A stretch of 64,000 nt of DNA from Rhizobium sp. (lineage in GTDB: Bacteria; Pseudomonadota; Alphaproteobacteria; Rhizobiales; Rhizobiaceae), in the NCBI GenBank assembly GCA_027533385.1, contig JAPZUE010000025.1, positions 124,001-188,000 of the forward strand, given 5' to 3'. The notes under the pieces were generated by a model that saw nothing but the letters and a program-made list of their open reading frames with translations, was not told the origin of the DNA and ran no database searches. The position numbers and the translations under genes are program-made. Within the stretch, counting starts at the first letter, position 1. Each line of letters opens with the position of its first letter. This document shows positions 37,391 to 47,426 of the stretch, piece after piece.

Positions 37391-38017
37391 TCAGGCCTTG
37401 GCCGCATCCTCGGCCACGGCTTCAGCCTTCGGCCCGCCCTTGGCCACGCCGACCATGGCCGGGCGCAGCACGCGCTCGCCGATGGCGTAACCGGCCTGGA
37501 CGACCTGCACGACGGTGTTGTTCGGCACGTTCGGGTTCGGAACCTCGAACATCGCCTGATGGAAGTTCGGATCGAACTTCTGACCTTCCGCCTCTATCTT
37601 GCGCACGCCGTGGCGCTCCAGCGTCGACAGCATACCGCGCTCGGTCATCTCGACACCTTCGATGAGGGCGGTCATGGTCGCATCGGCTGCGGCGCGGGCT
37701 TCGTCCGGCAGGGTTTCGATGGCGCGGCGCAGATTGTCGGAGACCGACAGCATGTCGCGGGCAAAGCTCGTCACCGCATAGGACTTGGCATCCTTGACTT
37801 CGCGGTCGGTGCGGCGGCGCAGATTGTCCATCTCGGCGGCCAATCGCAGGAAGCGATCGCGCAAGTCGGCATTTTCGGCCTTCAGGGCCTCAACAGGATC
37901 AATATCCTGCGTGGCCGCGGTCTCGTTTTCGTTTGCAGCCTGACCTTCGGCGGCCGCGGTTGCTTCTGCCTCTGTGGCTGCCGCGTCAGGTCCGTTCTTG
38001 TTGGTTTCTTCGGTCAT
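37391..38017 (-). CDS. grpE: Nucleotide exchange factor GrpE
   Basis: GrpE releases ADP from DnaK in the heat-shock chaperone cycle. The 208 residues have an acidic, Ala/Glu-rich N terminus and a long dimerising coiled coil (about 40-95: [25 protein letters not shown]). The beta domain shows the GrpE signature ([50 protein letters not shown]). dnaK and dnaJ are not adjacent. It follows hrcA with a 104-base gap that holds a promoter. Confidence 0.95.
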   Translation of the reverse strand: MTEETNKNGPDAAATEAEATAAAEGQAANENETAATQDIDPVEALKAENADLRDRFLRLAAEMDNLRRRTDREVKDAKSYAVTSFARDMLSVSDNLRRAIETLPDEARAAADATMTALIEGVEMTERGMLSTLERHGVRKIEAEGQKFDPNFHQAMFEVPNPNVPNNTVVQVVQAGYAIGERVLRPAMVGVAKGGPKAEAVAEDAAKA

Positions 38018-38073
38018 GACGTTCTCCGGATGATGTCTCGTTTTCGAAGCTCAAGGTTTCGAATGCGTGCCCG

Positions 38074-38102
38074 ATATCAGGGTTTGACGAGAAAAAATCA
38101 AG
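38074..38102 (-). promoter_or_regulatory. Promoter candidate for grpE
   Basis: On the minus strand CTTGAT (38097-38102) and TGATAT (38074-38079) are spaced 17 bases. The sequence around the -10 (CCCTGATAT) is intermediate between sigma-70 and RpoH forms. Heat control is plausible but not shown. No CIRCE element is present. Confidence 0.45.
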
Positions 38103-38121
38103 GGTTTGAAGGGAAATTGCC

Positions 38122-39210
38122 TCACCGCTGGCCGCGCGAGAGCTTGGCCATCAGCTGCGCGGTGTAGTCGACCATCGGAACGATGCGCGAGTAGTTGAGG
38201 CGCGTCGGACCAATGACGCCGACAGCACCGACGATCCGGTCTTCGCCATCGCGATAGGGCGCCACGATCAGGGACGATCCAGACAGCGAGAAGAGCTTGT
38301 TTTCCGATCCGATGAAGATCCGAACGCCCGGACCGCTTTCGGCGAGATCCAGAATCTCTATCAGGCTTTCCTTACGCTCCAGATCGTCGAACAGCAGACG
38401 CAGGCGATCGATATCCTCCGAGCCGGCCAAACCTTCGAGAAGATTGGCCCGGCCGCGTACGATCAGCCGTGCCGGCTGCTTTTCCGCGACCTCTCCGGAC
38501 CAGACGGCAAGCCCCCGCTCGACCAGATCCTGGGACAGGGCATCGAGTTCAGTGGCGACCTGGGTCTTCAGCTTCTCGATCTGGCCGCGCAGTTCGCGCA
38601 GCGTCTGGCCGGTCAGATTGGCGTTGAGAAAATTGGCGGCTTCGGTGAGCTGCGATGCGGTGACGCCAGCAGGCAGATCGATGATGCGGTTTTCGATCTG
38701 GTTGTTTTCTCCGACCAGAACCGCGAGCGCCTTGGTGGGCTCCAGGCGAATGAATTCCACATGCTTCAGCACGGGATCGTTCTTGGCCGATATCACAAGA
38801 CCCGCGCCACGCGAGAGGCCTGAGAGCATCCGGCTTGCTTCGGTCAGCAGTGCTTCCATCGGCTGGTCGGCACTGGTGGGCCGGATCTGCCGTTCGATCT
38901 CGTCACGCTCGCCTTCGGAGAGATCCCCGACCTGCATGAAAGCATCGACAAAGAAGCGCAGGCCTGCCTGTGTGGGTAGGCGCCCGGCACTGACATGGGG
39001 CGCATAAATCAGGCCGAGCGCCTCCAGATCGCTCATGACATTGCGCACCGAGGCCGGCGACAGCGACATCGGCAGCAGGCGCGAGAGATTACGGGAGCCG
39101 AGCGGATCGCCGGAATCCAGGTAGCTTTCCACGATGCGGCGAAACACTTCTCTGGAACGGTCGTCCAGCGATGCGGAAACGTCTGCGACAATCGTCTTGG
39201 GTGATGCCAT
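38122..39210 (-). CDS. hrcA: Heat-inducible transcription repressor HrcA
   Basis: HrcA represses groESL-type operons by binding CIRCE and depends on GroEL for folding. The 362 residues show a winged-helix N terminus (about 15-90: [48 protein letters not shown] with the recognition helix) and the HrcA central and C-terminal domains ending in [19 protein letters not shown]. The ATG at 39208-39210 ([14 protein letters not shown]) is selected over an in-frame start 13 codons upstream. Confidence 0.95.
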   Translation of the reverse strand: MASPKTIVADVSASLDDRSREVFRRIVESYLDSGDPLGSRNLSRLLPMSLSPASVRNVMSDLEALGLIYAPHVSAGRLPTQAGLRFFVDAFMQVGDLSEGERDEIERQIRPTSADQPMEALLTEASRMLSGLSRGAGLVISAKNDPVLKHVEFIRLEPTKALAVLVGENNQIENRIIDLPAGVTASQLTEAANFLNANLTGQTLRELRGQIEKLKTQVATELDALSQDLVERGLAVWSGEVAEKQPARLIVRGRANLLEGLAGSEDIDRLRLLFDDLERKESLIEILDLAESGPGVRIFIGSENKLFSLSGSSLIVAPYRDGEDRIVGAVGVIGPTRLNYSRIVPMVDYTAQLMAKLSRGQR

Positions 39211-39249
39211 TATCGGAACGAACACGATCTCAGAGGTTTCATGCTGCAA

Positions 39250-39278
39250 ATATAGTCACTGCTTCATGGATGACCAAG
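39250..39278 (-). promoter_or_regulatory. Sigma-70 promoter for hrcA
   Basis: On the minus strand CTTGGT (39273-39278), 17 bases, then CTATAT (39250-39255). The -10 is a perfect match to the rhizobial consensus and the spacing is ideal. It ends 40 bases before the hrcA ATG. Confidence 0.7.
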
Positions 39279-39381
39279 AGGTAATTCGACCCAGCTTCGC
39301 CTCGCGGCGCTGCGGCATGGTTTTTCTTTGCAAAAGCCCGTCCGCCTCCTTAGAAGGCAACAGACAAACCAGGAGATTGCA

Positions 39382-40098
39382 ATGCGGCCATCCGGCAGAA
39401 AAACCGATCAAATGCGCAAGGTTTCGTTCGAGCGCAACTTTTCCAAGCATGCGGAAGGCTCCTGCCTGGTGAAGTTCGGCGATACGCATGTGCTGTGCAC
39501 GGCAAGCCTCGAAGACAAGACGCCGCCGTGGCTGCGCAATTCCGGCAAGGGCTGGGTGACGGCGGAATACGGCATGCTGCCGCGCGCCACCGGTGATCGC
39601 ATGAAGCGCGAGGCGTCGTCCGGCAAGCAGAGCGGTCGCACGCAGGAAATCCAGCGGCTGATCGGACGCTCTCTTCGCGCGATCGTCGATCTCGAAGCGC
39701 TCGGCGAGCGGCAGATCTCGATCGACTGCGACGTCATCCAGGCGGATGGCGGCACGCGCACGGCCTCGATCACCGGCGCCTGGATCGCACTGCATGACTG
39801 TCTGAAGTGGATGGAAGCGCGCAACATGGTGAAGGTCGAGAAGGTCCTGAAGGATCATATCGCCGCCGTCTCCTGCGGGATCTTCGCCAGCCAGCCGGTC
39901 ATCGACCTCGACTATCTCGAAGATTCGGCTGCCGAGACGGATGCGAATTTCGTCATGACGGGCGCCGGCGGGATCGTCGAGATCCAGGGCACCGCCGAAG
40001 GCAAGCCCTTCAGCCAGGACGAATTCCTGACGCTGCTCGGCCTTGCCAGGAACGGCATCGATGAACTGGTGGCCCTGCAGAAGCAGGCGATCGGCTGA
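39382..40098 (+). CDS. rph: Ribonuclease PH
   Basis: This phosphorolytic 3'-to-5' exoribonuclease trims tRNA precursors. The 238 residues show the RNase PH fold opening [20 protein letters not shown]. Phosphate- and RNA-contacting segments include [30 protein letters not shown] and [27 protein letters not shown] lies 5 bases before the ATG. It starts a plus-strand run rph-rdgB-hemW-methyltransferase. Confidence 0.97.
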   Translation: MRPSGRKTDQMRKVSFERNFSKHAEGSCLVKFGDTHVLCTASLEDKTPPWLRNSGKGWVTAEYGMLPRATGDRMKREASSGKQSGRTQEIQRLIGRSLRAIVDLEALGERQISIDCDVIQADGGTRTASITGAWIALHDCLKWMEARNMVKVEKVLKDHIAAVSCGIFASQPVIDLDYLEDSAAETDANFVMTGAGGIVEIQGTAEGKPFSQDEFLTLLGLARNGIDELVALQKQAIG

Positions 40099-40118
40099 CG
40101 GGCCGCAAAGAGAGATCC

Positions 40119-40763
40119 ATGCGTAAACTCGACACCCGCACCATCGTTGTTGCCAGCCACAATGCCGGCAAGATCGCCGAGATTGCCGATCTCATTGGCC
40201 CGTTCGGCTTCTCGGCCAAGTCGGCGAAGGATCTGAACTTCGTCGAGCCCGATGAAACCGGGACAACCTTCGAAGAAAATGCCGCGATCAAGGCACTCGC
40301 CTCGGCCAAGGCTTCGGGCATGCCGGCCCTTTCAGACGACAGCGGTCTGGTGATCGATGCTCTCGACGGCGCGCCCGGCGTCTATACCGCAAACTGGGCC
40401 GAGCGCGAGGATGGCAGCCGCGATTTCAAGATGGCCATGGAGAAGGTCGAGAAGGCCTTGCAGGAGCGCGGGGCCACGACGGCTTCACAGCGGACCTGCC
40501 GATTTGTCAGCGTGCTTTGCCTCGCCTGGCCGGATGGTCACACCGAATTCTTCCGGGGCGAAGTCGAAGGCGTGATTGCCTGGCCGCCGCGTGGGACAGC
40601 CGGTTTCGGCTATGATCCGGTGTTTCAGCCGGAAAGACATGAGCGGACTTTCGGCGAGATGACCGCAGACGAGAAGCATGGCTGGAAGCCGGGCGATCCG
40701 GAGGCCCTGTCGCATCGTGCCCGGGCCTTCAAGCTCTTTGTCGAAACCTGCCTGGAGGCCTGA
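40119..40763 (+). CDS. rdgB: dITP/XTP pyrophosphatase (RdgB/HAM1)
   Basis: The enzyme hydrolyses non-canonical purine nucleotides (dITP, XTP) to monophosphates and so keeps deaminated bases out of DNA. The 214 residues contain the family motifs [13 protein letters not shown] (10-22), [22 protein letters not shown] and [13 protein letters not shown]. The gap to rph is 20 bases, and hemW starts 4 bases after the stop. Confidence 0.96.
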   Translation: MRKLDTRTIVVASHNAGKIAEIADLIGPFGFSAKSAKDLNFVEPDETGTTFEENAAIKALASAKASGMPALSDDSGLVIDALDGAPGVYTANWAEREDGSRDFKMAMEKVEKALQERGATTASQRTCRFVSVLCLAWPDGHTEFFRGEVEGVIAWPPRGTAGFGYDPVFQPERHERTFGEMTADEKHGWKPGDPEALSHRARAFKLFVETCLEA

Positions 40764-40767
40764 CGCG

Positions 40768-41949
40768 TTGACCGACCGGTCCTTCACGCTTCTGCCCGAC
40801 ACCGGTGAACCCGGCTTCGGCGTCTATGTGCATTGGCCCTTCTGCGCGGCCAAGTGTCCTTACTGTGACTTCAACAGCCATGTGCGTCACCAGCCGGTGG
40901 ACCAGGCGCGCTTCGTTTCGGCCTTCCTCGCCGAACTCAAGGCCGTGCGCGCGCTATCCGGCCCGAAGACGGTCACCAGCGTCTTCATGGGTGGCGGTAC
41001 ACCGTCGCTGATGGACCCCTCGACGGTCGGCGCGATCCTGGACGGGATCGCTGCCAACTGGCACATGCCCGACGGCATAGAGATTACCATGGAGGCCAAT
41101 CCTTCGAGCGTAGAAGCGACCCGTTTCCATGGCTACCGGGCCGCCGGGGTCAACCGTGTTTCGCTCGGGGTGCAAGCGCTGAACGATCCCGACCTTCGCT
41201 TTCTCGGCCGCCTGCATGACGTGGCAGACGCGCTGAAGGCCATCAAGCTGGCGCGCGAGATCTTCCCGCGCATGTCCTTCGACCTGATCTACGCCCGCCC
41301 GAACCAGACGGTCGAGGCCTGGGAGAAGGAGCTGAAGGAGGCGATCTCCTATGCGGTTGATCATCTCTCGCTCTACCAGCTGACGATCGAGGAAGGCACG
41401 GCTTTCTATGGCCTGCACAAGGCCGGCAAGCTGATCGTGCCCGACGATGATCACGCCGCAACGCTTTACGAGGCGACGCAGGAGATCACCGCCCGCGAAG
41501 GGCTTCCGGCCTACGAGGTTTCCAACCACGCACGCCCAGGTGCGGAGAGCCGGCATAACCTGACCTATTGGCGCTACGGCGATTATGCCGGTATTGGTCC
41601 CGGCGCCCATGGACGGCTGACGCAAGGACGGAGCAAGATCGCAACCGTCGCCGAGCGGCATCCGGAAACCTGGCTTTCCGCCGTCGAGCAGAATGGCCAT
41701 GGCATCATCGAACGCGAAGAGCTCGATCACGAGGCACAGGCCGATGAGCTGTTGCTGATGGGCCTTCGGCTGCGCGAAGGGGTCGATCTCGCCCGCTGGC
41801 AGCAGTTGTCCGGCCGCGATCCTGATCCAGACAAGGAGCAGTTCCTGCTCGAACAGGGCTTCATCGAGCGGCTCGGCAATTCGCGGCTGCGTTGCACGCC
41901 GCCGGGCATGCTGATCCTCGACGCTGTCGTCGCAGACCTCGCCTGCTAA
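40768..41949 (+). CDS. hemW: Radical-SAM heme chaperone HemW (HemN-like)
   Basis: HemW proteins bind heme and insert it into respiratory proteins. They were long annotated as oxygen-independent coproporphyrinogen oxidase. The 393 residues carry Cys26-x3-Cys30-x2-Cys33 (FCAAKCPYC) and lack the extra N-terminal part of true HemN. The gene most likely uses a TTG start at 40768-40770, because GGAGG lies 9 bases before it and the protein then begins just upstream of the family core. Longer in-frame starts run into rdgB. Confidence 0.9.
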   Translation: MTDRSFTLLPDTGEPGFGVYVHWPFCAAKCPYCDFNSHVRHQPVDQARFVSAFLAELKAVRALSGPKTVTSVFMGGGTPSLMDPSTVGAILDGIAANWHMPDGIEITMEANPSSVEATRFHGYRAAGVNRVSLGVQALNDPDLRFLGRLHDVADALKAIKLAREIFPRMSFDLIYARPNQTVEAWEKELKEAISYAVDHLSLYQLTIEEGTAFYGLHKAGKLIVPDDDHAATLYEATQEITAREGLPAYEVSNHARPGAESRHNLTYWRYGDYAGIGPGAHGRLTQGRSKIATVAERHPETWLSAVEQNGHGIIEREELDHEAQADELLLMGLRLREGVDLARWQQLSGRDPDPDKEQFLLEQGFIERLGNSRLRCTPPGMLILDAVVADLAC

Positions 41950-41962
41950 GGAGTTGGAGCCG

Positions 41963-42700
41963 ATGCCTGTCGACGCCGCTTTTGACCGCTTCGATATGGC
42001 CCGTCTCTACGATGCTTTCAACCACCACGGCGAAGACGGCGATTTCTACGAGAATTTCGCCAAGGCGCCCTGCCGCGTGCTTGATATCGGCTGCGGCACG
42101 GGGTCGCTGACGCTGCGTTTGGCAAAGCGCGGGCACCAGGTCACCGGTGTCGATCCCGCCGACGGCATGCTGCAGATGGCGCGGATGAAGGACACAGAAG
42201 CTCGGGTCGAGTGGGTCCAGGCTCCTGCCGCAGAGTTTTCACTCCCTGATCGTTTCGATCTCGCCATCATGACGGGCCATGTCTTCCAGGTCTTTCTCGA
42301 CGATGCCGAGACGCTTGCCGCCTTGCGCAACATTCATCGGCATATGAAGCCAGGCGGCCGAGTGATCCTCGAAAGCCGCAATCCGCTGGCCAAGGCCTGG
42401 GAAGACTGGACGCAAGCGAAGACGCGCGAACGACGGGTCATCGACGCAGTCGGGTCGGTGGAGGTTTTTTATCAGATCAAGACTGTTGAGGTCGAGCACG
42501 TGACCTTTGACGCCGTCTTTTCGATCGAAGCCACGGGCGAGACGCTGATCAGCGAGAGCCGGCTGAGGTTTGCAAAGGTCGAAACAATCCAGAGCCTGCT
42601 TGCGGCAGCGGGCTTCCAAGAGGTCGAGCTGCTCGGCTGGTGGGATCGCATACCCTATTCGGACACCAGTTCCGAAATCATCGCGATCGCGCGGGCCTGA
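41963..42700 (+). CDS. Class I SAM-dependent methyltransferase
   Basis: The 245-residue protein has a Rossmann-type SAM site LDIGCGTG (residues 40-47), DPADGMLQMAR and HMKPGGRVILESRNP. A C-terminal domain of the type seen in small-molecule methyltransferases (SESRLRFAKVETIQSLLAAAGFQEVELLGWWD) follows. No residue pattern tells me the substrate. AAGGAG lies 9 bases before the ATG, and the gene follows hemW by 13 bases, so it is probably the last gene of the rph-rdgB-hemW unit. A strong hairpin follows. Confidence 0.85.
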   Translation: MPVDAAFDRFDMARLYDAFNHHGEDGDFYENFAKAPCRVLDIGCGTGSLTLRLAKRGHQVTGVDPADGMLQMARMKDTEARVEWVQAPAAEFSLPDRFDLAIMTGHVFQVFLDDAETLAALRNIHRHMKPGGRVILESRNPLAKAWEDWTQAKTRERRVIDAVGSVEVFYQIKTVEVEHVTFDAVFSIEATGETLISESRLRFAKVETIQSLLAAAGFQEVELLGWWDRIPYSDTSSEIIAIARA

Positions 42701-42720
42701 ACCGACTGTCGGATACGAAA

Positions 42721-42756
42721 AGGCCACCGCGAGCCCTTTGGGATCGCGGTGGCCTC
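42721..42756 (-). terminator. Strong hairpin between the methyltransferase gene and dnaA
   Basis: GGCCACCGCGA (42723-42733) pairs perfectly with TCGCGGTGGCC (42745-42755). Read on the minus strand it is followed by TTTT, so it fits best as the dnaA terminator. It could also slow the convergent plus-strand transcript. Confidence 0.75.
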
Positions 42757-42775
42757 TATCTTTGCAGCGGGCCGC

Positions 42776-44326
42776 TTACTCGTTGATCAGGCGGCGCAGC
42801 AATTCGATTTCCTGCGACAGCTTCTGGTCGGCGGCGATCAGTTCCTCGATCTTGCGGACCGCATGAAGGACCGTCGTATGGTCGCGACCGCCGAAGCGAC
42901 GGCCGATTTCCGGGAAGGAACGCGGGGTGAGCGTCTTCGACAGATACATGGCGATCTGGCGCGGCTTGACGATCACTCGGGTGCGGCGGTTGGAGACGAG
43001 CTCCTGACGCGACACGTTGTAGTGACGGGCGACGACACGCTGGATGTCTTCGATGCGCACGCGCTTCTGATCGCCGGCGCCAACGAGATGGGCCAACAGT
43101 TCGTCGACACGCTCGATCGACAGGTTCGGCTCGAAGGAGCGACGGAAGAGCAACTGGTTGAAGGCACCTTCCAGGTCACGGCCACTGCTCGTGATATTGC
43201 GGGCGACATGCTCGAGGATCTCGGCCGGTATGTCGATCGACGGATCGTCCTTGCGGGCGACCTCCAGGCGCGACTTCATCATGTCGAGACGCATGTCGTA
43301 GTCCGGCGCCTCCATTTCGATGGCAACGCCGCCCTGCAGACGCGAGCGGACGCGCGGATCGAGCGATTCCAGTTCCCAGGGCGCACGGTCGGCGGCGACG
43401 ACAACCTGCTTGGCGCTGTCGAGCAGCATGTTCAGGAGATGGCAGAACTCATGCTGGATCATCTTACCCTGCAGGAACTGCATGTCGTCGATGATCAGGA
43501 GGTCGATGTTACGCAGCGAGTCCTTCAGCGTCAGGGCGTCGTTGTCGCGGATCGCGGTTGCGAAGCGCCACATGAAGTATTCGGCCGTCAGATAGACGAC
43601 ACGCGGCTGGCGCGGGCTCTGGATCGCGGCATTGGCGATCGCCTGCAACAGATGGGTCTTGCCGAGGCCAACGGAGGAGTGAATGAAGAGCGGGTTGAAG
43701 CGCACGGCACCGGCGCCGGCTTCTGCAATGGTCTTGGCTGCGGCAAGCGCCACGCGGTTGGACGCGCCCTCGACGAAACCGTCAAAGGTGTAGCGGCTGT
43801 CGAGCGGGGAGCCAAAGAGCGGACCTGCCGGTGTTGTGCGTGCGCTCGCCTGTGCCGGCGTCTGGCTCGATGCGATCTGGCCGATGGTTTGCGGGCCGGT
43901 CTTGCGCGGGGAAGCCGGCTGCGCGGCTTCCGTTCCGGCGGCGCGCTCTTCGACCATCGGTCCGCGGGTGCTGCGGCTTGCGCTACGGACCATGATCTCG
44001 ACCTTCAGGATCGAGGGGTCCTCGGCCTGGAAGATGGAGGTAATCAAGTCGAGATAACGGTTGTTGATCCAAGACTTCAGGAAGGTCGTCGGTACGGTCA
44101 GCCGTACGACACTCTTCGATGCAGAATGGAGCTTCAGGCGTCCGAACCAGCTCTGAAAAACATCCACACCGACCTGAGCCTTCAGTCGCTTGCTGAAGCG
44201 TTCGAAGAGATCGTTATGCGTCATTTCGGCGTTCTCTCCTGCTCCTTCGGAGCATGCGGCGCCGAGCGCCGAATGTGCATTGTCCCCGTTCGCCAACGCA
44301 CCGGCCGTCATAGAGTTCATATGCAT
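42776..44326 (-). CDS. dnaA: Chromosomal replication initiator DnaA
   Basis: DnaA binds DnaA boxes at the origin and melts the duplex. The 516 residues show domain I ([19 protein letters not shown]...), a Ser/Thr/Ala-rich linker, the AAA+ domain and the domain IV DNA-binding helix-turn-helix. The AAA+ domain has [13 protein letters not shown]alker A and [11 protein letters not shown]alker B. Domain IV has [16 protein letters not shown]. The ATG at 44324-44326 is preferred because GGAAGG sits 7 bases before it. Longer in-frame starts have no ribosome site. dnaN and recF are not adjacent, and rpsT lies upstream. Confidence 0.96.
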   Translation of the reverse strand: MHMNSMTAGALANGDNAHSALGAACSEGAGENAEMTHNDLFERFSKRLKAQVGVDVFQSWFGRLKLHSASKSVVRLTVPTTFLKSWINNRYLDLITSIFQAEDPSILKVEIMVRSASRSTRGPMVEERAAGTEAAQPASPRKTGPQTIGQIASSQTPAQASARTTPAGPLFGSPLDSRYTFDGFVEGASNRVALAAAKTIAEAGAGAVRFNPLFIHSSVGLGKTHLLQAIANAAIQSPRQPRVVYLTAEYFMWRFATAIRDNDALTLKDSLRNIDLLIIDDMQFLQGKMIQHEFCHLLNMLLDSAKQVVVAADRAPWELESLDPRVRSRLQGGVAIEMEAPDYDMRLDMMKSRLEVARKDDPSIDIPAEILEHVARNITSSGRDLEGAFNQLLFRRSFEPNLSIERVDELLAHLVGAGDQKRVRIEDIQRVVARHYNVSRQELVSNRRTRVIVKPRQIAMYLSKTLTPRSFPEIGRRFGGRDHTTVLHAVRKIEELIAADQKLSQEIELLRRLINE

Positions 44327-45080
44327 GTTGCCGCCTTCCAAATTCATTCCAGGTGCCGGGCGTTTCTCGTGCCGTCCGACAGCCGCTTCATCTCTAGTCG
44401 ATCCCCTGCGGGATCGACGGTCCCCAAACACCCTGTTCCAGCTTCAGCCAAAAGCCGGCTCAGTTTACTGTCGCCCCCTCACGTCGACAGTGATGCCATC
44501 ACGCAGCATCCTCGTAATGCCGCACATGCTTGTTCTTGTCGTGACCATCGGCCACTCTCAAGACGCAAAACCGCCACCACGCGGAAACAGCAAAGCTTCC
44601 GATGCAATGTCGATCACTTTATGAGAAAACGGAGTTGAAACACTCCGCTTCGGCAAGAGCGACCAATCTCGATTGCATTGCTGCCCTTCGGACCGTCGTT
44701 TCTGGCCATTGGCTGGCCCCTTGCTGAGAAACATTAAGGCAGGATCAAAAGCCAAGATCAACACCGTTTTTTGGCCCGGCGCGCCGATGAGCCATTGACT
44801 CTTCGTACTTCATTTTCGCGTCACATTCGGGCGAAAAAGAATCGCTTTTGAATCAAGGAGATTCCCAAACAGGCACAAAGGGCGGCGCAAAACACGCGAA
44901 AAAATAAAATTTCTCTTGACTCGCGAGGGGGGCAACTTCCCCTAGGGTAAAGGGGGTTTCGGTCAGGATACCTCGCTGAAGTATTTGTAATTATTATGTT
45001 TTTTATGTCACTAGACTGACACCTGAGAAGGCATCAGGAGGCTCTAAAACACTGTATCGAGGTATCTTGCGGGCACAACG
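44327..45080 (-). promoter_or_regulatory. Long AT-rich dnaA upstream region with clustered GANTC sites
   Basis: About 750 bases without a credible gene separate dnaA from the rpsT terminator. Five GANTC sequences, the target of the cell-cycle methylase CcrM, lie within 126 bases (44797, 44839, 44850, 44860, 44918). A 6-bp hairpin CGGAGT/ACTCCG (44630-44635 with 44642-44647) sits in the probable leader. A 9-bp inverted repeat GATACCTCG/CGAGGTATC (44967-44975 with 45058-45066) encloses a smaller hairpin (45022-45038). I see no convincing DnaA-box array, so this is a dnaA promoter and leader region, not a clear origin. A small RNA gene is possible but not shown. Confidence 0.55.
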
Positions 45081-45107
45081 GCAAAAAGCCCGGCGCAACG
45101 CCAGGCT
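45081..45107 (-). terminator. Terminator of rpsT
   Basis: On the minus strand AGCCTGGCG-TTG-CGCCGGGCT (45087-45095 with 45099-45107, one mismatch) is followed by TTTTT. It lies 30 bases after the rpsT stop. Confidence 0.85.
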
Positions 45108-45137
45108 CTTCGAAAAATGTCAGAAAGGTGTCTAAAA

Positions 45138-45404
45138 TTAGACGGCCAGGGCCTTCACACGGGCGGCCAGACGCGAGATCTTGCGCGATGCCGTGTTGGC
45201 GTGAACAACGCCCTTGGTGGCGGCACGCTGGATCTCCGGCTGAGCAGCCTTGAGGGCGTCCTTGGCGACCGCTGCGTCACCGGAAGCGATCGCTTCTTCG
45301 ACCTTGCGGATGAAACCACGGACCCGCGAACGGCGAGCCTTGTTGACTGCAGTGCGGCGAGCGATCTTGCGGGTCGCCTTCTTCGCCGAAGTTGTGTTGG
45401 CCAT
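45138..45404 (-). CDS. rpsT: 30S ribosomal protein S20
   Basis: The 88-residue, strongly basic, all-helical protein binds 16S rRNA early in small-subunit assembly. It opens [29 protein letters not shown] and ends with [22 protein letters not shown], the S20 pattern. It is a single-gene unit with its own terminator. The location upstream of dnaA is the usual one in rhizobia. Confidence 0.97.
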   Translation of the reverse strand: MANTTSAKKATRKIARRTAVNKARRSRVRGFIRKVEEAIASGDAAVAKDALKAAQPEIQRAATKGVVHANTASRKISRLAARVKALAV

Positions 45405-45594
45405 GGATGCCTCTCTTCGAATTCAAACCAAAGCCCACCATCGCCGCGTCGGGTCAGAGCGACCGCACCATTCAGCACTTGGGGAGCTGTTTCATGGAAA
45501 AGCCCAATGGCTTTCCCAACCGTGGGCGGGCATATAGCGGGAAAGCAGGGATGCGTCAACGCGGATTCTGCAGATAACGCGTCCCTCGTCACGC

Positions 45595-46368
45595 TTATCT
45601 GTTCTTGAAGGCGGGCTTTCGTTTCTCGACAAAAGCGGCCATGCCTTCCTTCTGGTCCTCGGTCGCAAAGAGCGAATGAAACAGCCGCCGCTCGAAGCGC
45701 AAGCCTTCGCTCAAAGTCTGTTCGAAGGCGCGGTTGACGGCTTCCTTCGCCATCATTACGGCCGGCAGCGAGAAGGAGGCGATCTTGGCGGCGGCTTCGA
45801 GGGCCTCGTCGACCAGTCGCTCCGGCTCGACGACCCGCGCCACGAGACCTGCGCTCTCGGCCTCGGTCGCATCCATCATCCGGCCAGTCAGGCAAAGATC
45901 CATGGCCTTGGCCTTGCCGACGGCGCGTGTCAGCCGCTGGGAGCCACCCATGCCGGGGATGACGCCGAGCGTGATCTCCGGCTGGCCGAACTTCGCGGTC
46001 TTCGAGGCGATGATGAAGTCGCACATCATCGCAAGCTCGCAGCCGCCGCCGAGTGCGAAACCGGAGACGGCGGCAATGAAGGGCTTGCGGAAGCCGGCGA
46101 TCTCGTCCCATCCGCCGATAAAGTCGCCGGTATAGGCATCGACGAAATCGAGCGACTGCATTTCCTTGATATCGGCGCCGGCGGCAAAGGCCTTTTCGGA
46201 GCCCGTGAGTACGACCGCGCCGACGGTGGCATCGGCCTGCAGCTCGGCCAGGAGCTGGCGGAGTTCGCGCATGACAGTGGAGTTCAGCGCATTCAGCGCC
46301 TGCGGCCGGTTGAGCGTCACGAGCGCGACGCGGTCACGCCGTTCGATCAGCAGGGTTTCATAGGTCAT
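45595..46368 (-). CDS. Enoyl-CoA hydratase (crotonase family)
   Basis: The 257-residue enzyme of the crotonase fold hydrates trans-2-enoyl-CoA to 3-hydroxyacyl-CoA in beta-oxidation or related pathways. Seen are [11 protein letters not shown] (oxyanion-hole Ala-Gly-Ala-Asp region) and [20 protein letters not shown]. Glu residues fit the two catalytic glutamates (GGGCEL and the GQPEITLG segment). FKNR at the C terminus is common. The rhizobial copy here is often named fadB1 or paaF-like, and I keep the symbol blank. It is isolated between fpg and rpsT. Confidence 0.92.
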   Translation of the reverse strand: MTYETLLIERRDRVALVTLNRPQALNALNSTVMRELRQLLAELQADATVGAVVLTGSEKAFAAGADIKEMQSLDFVDAYTGDFIGGWDEIAGFRKPFIAAVSGFALGGGCELAMMCDFIIASKTAKFGQPEITLGVIPGMGGSQRLTRAVGKAKAMDLCLTGRMMDATEAESAGLVARVVEPERLVDEALEAAAKIASFSLPAVMMAKEAVNRAFEQTLSEGLRFERRLFHSLFATEDQKEGMAAFVEKRKPAFKNR

Positions 46369-46398
46369 GGTTTCCTCCCTAGCGCGGCCCCACGGGCC

Positions 46399-47289
46399 TT
46401 ATTTCTGGCAATGACGACAATAGAATGTCGAGCGGCCGGATTGAACTATCCTTTCGACGGTACCCCCGCAACCATCTGTGAGGCAGGGTTCGCCCTCGCG
46501 GTCATAGGCCCGGAAGGAATGCTGGAAGTAGCCCAGCGTGCCGTCGGCCTGGATATGGTCCCGTAGCGACGAGCCACCCGCCTGGATCGCGTCTGCAATG
46601 ACCTCGCGGATCGACTGGGTCAGCAATGCAAGTTCTGCCTTCGGCTTCCCCTTCGGCGTTACCAAGGTGGAGACCTTGCGGGTGGGAGACAGATGCGAGC
46701 GCCAGAGTGCCTCGCAGACATAGATATTGCCGAGACCGGCGATGACCTTCTGGTCGAGCAGTGCGCCCTTCAGCGGCTGGCTGCGGCCGGCAAAACGGCT
46801 CGCGAGATAGTCGGCCGAGAGGATATTGCCGACGGGTTCCGGCCCAAGGTCGCGAAAAGCCGGATAGGTATCGAGCTCCGAGCGCGCCATCAGCTCCATG
46901 AAGCCGAAACGGCGCGGGTCATTATAGACGACGCGGACAGCACCTTCCGACTGCTCGAGATGAAAGACGACGTGATCGTGCTTTTCGTCCTTGCTGCGTT
47001 CATGATGGAAGACGCCGGGCAGGTTTGCGCCCTCCCCAGCCTCGATGCGGAACGAGCCGGACATGCCGAGATGGGCAATCACCGTCAGGTCTTCCTCGAG
47101 ATCGACAAGCAGGTACTTTGCCCGACGCGACAGAGCGAGAATACGTCGGCCTTCCACCCTTGCGGCAAAATCGCGCGGCAGGGGAAAGCGCAGGTCCGGG
47201 CGGCGCAGCTCCAGGCGCTGCAATCTCGCCCCTTCCATGGCGGGAGCCAGACCGCGTCTGACTGTCTCAACCTCTGGCAATTCCGGCAT
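46399..47289 (-). CDS. mutM: Formamidopyrimidine-DNA glycosylase (Fpg/MutM)
   Basis: The enzyme removes 8-oxoguanine and formamidopyrimidines from DNA with associated lyase activity. The 296 residues start [13 protein letters not shown], with catalytic Pro at the mature N terminus and Glu next to it. The helix-two-turn-helix has [21 protein letters not shown]. The C-terminal zinc finger has Cys-x4-Cys and Cys-x2-Cys (CLTDGC, CRHC). It is divergent from ubiE across 137 bases, an arrangement typical of alphaproteobacteria. Confidence 0.97.
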   Translation of the reverse strand: MPELPEVETVRRGLAPAMEGARLQRLELRRPDLRFPLPRDFAARVEGRRILALSRRAKYLLVDLEEDLTVIAHLGMSGSFRIEAGEGANLPGVFHHERSKDEKHDHVVFHLEQSEGAVRVVYNDPRRFGFMELMARSELDTYPAFRDLGPEPVGNILSADYLASRFAGRSQPLKGALLDQKVIAGLGNIYVCEALWRSHLSPTRKVSTLVTPKGKPKAELALLTQSIREVIADAIQAGGSSLRDHIQADGTLGYFQHSFRAYDREGEPCLTDGCGGTVERIVQSGRSTFYCRHCQK

Positions 47290-47426
47290 TTTTGCCCATC
47301 TTTCTGTTTGAACCGCTTGTTTAAAGGTCTATAGACCAGCGAAGCCAAGGCTTCCTCTCCGCAGATAGCGCGGGACAGGCCTTTTCGCTATGGTCTGCCG
47401 ACCGTTCCGATATGTGGAGTGAACCG

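Noticed and set aside
38018..39381. CIRCE operator near hrcA or grpE
   Set aside because: No TTAGCACTC-N9-GAGTGCTAA sequence is present. HrcA probably acts on groESL elsewhere.
42749..44638. Plus-strand frame of about 629 codons over dnaA
   Set aside because: It is antisense to dnaA. The sequence shows no protein family features.
44327..45137. Chromosomal replication origin next to dnaA
   Set aside because: No array of TTATCCACA-type boxes is seen, and rhizobial origins usually lie elsewhere. The region is better read as a dnaA promoter and leader.
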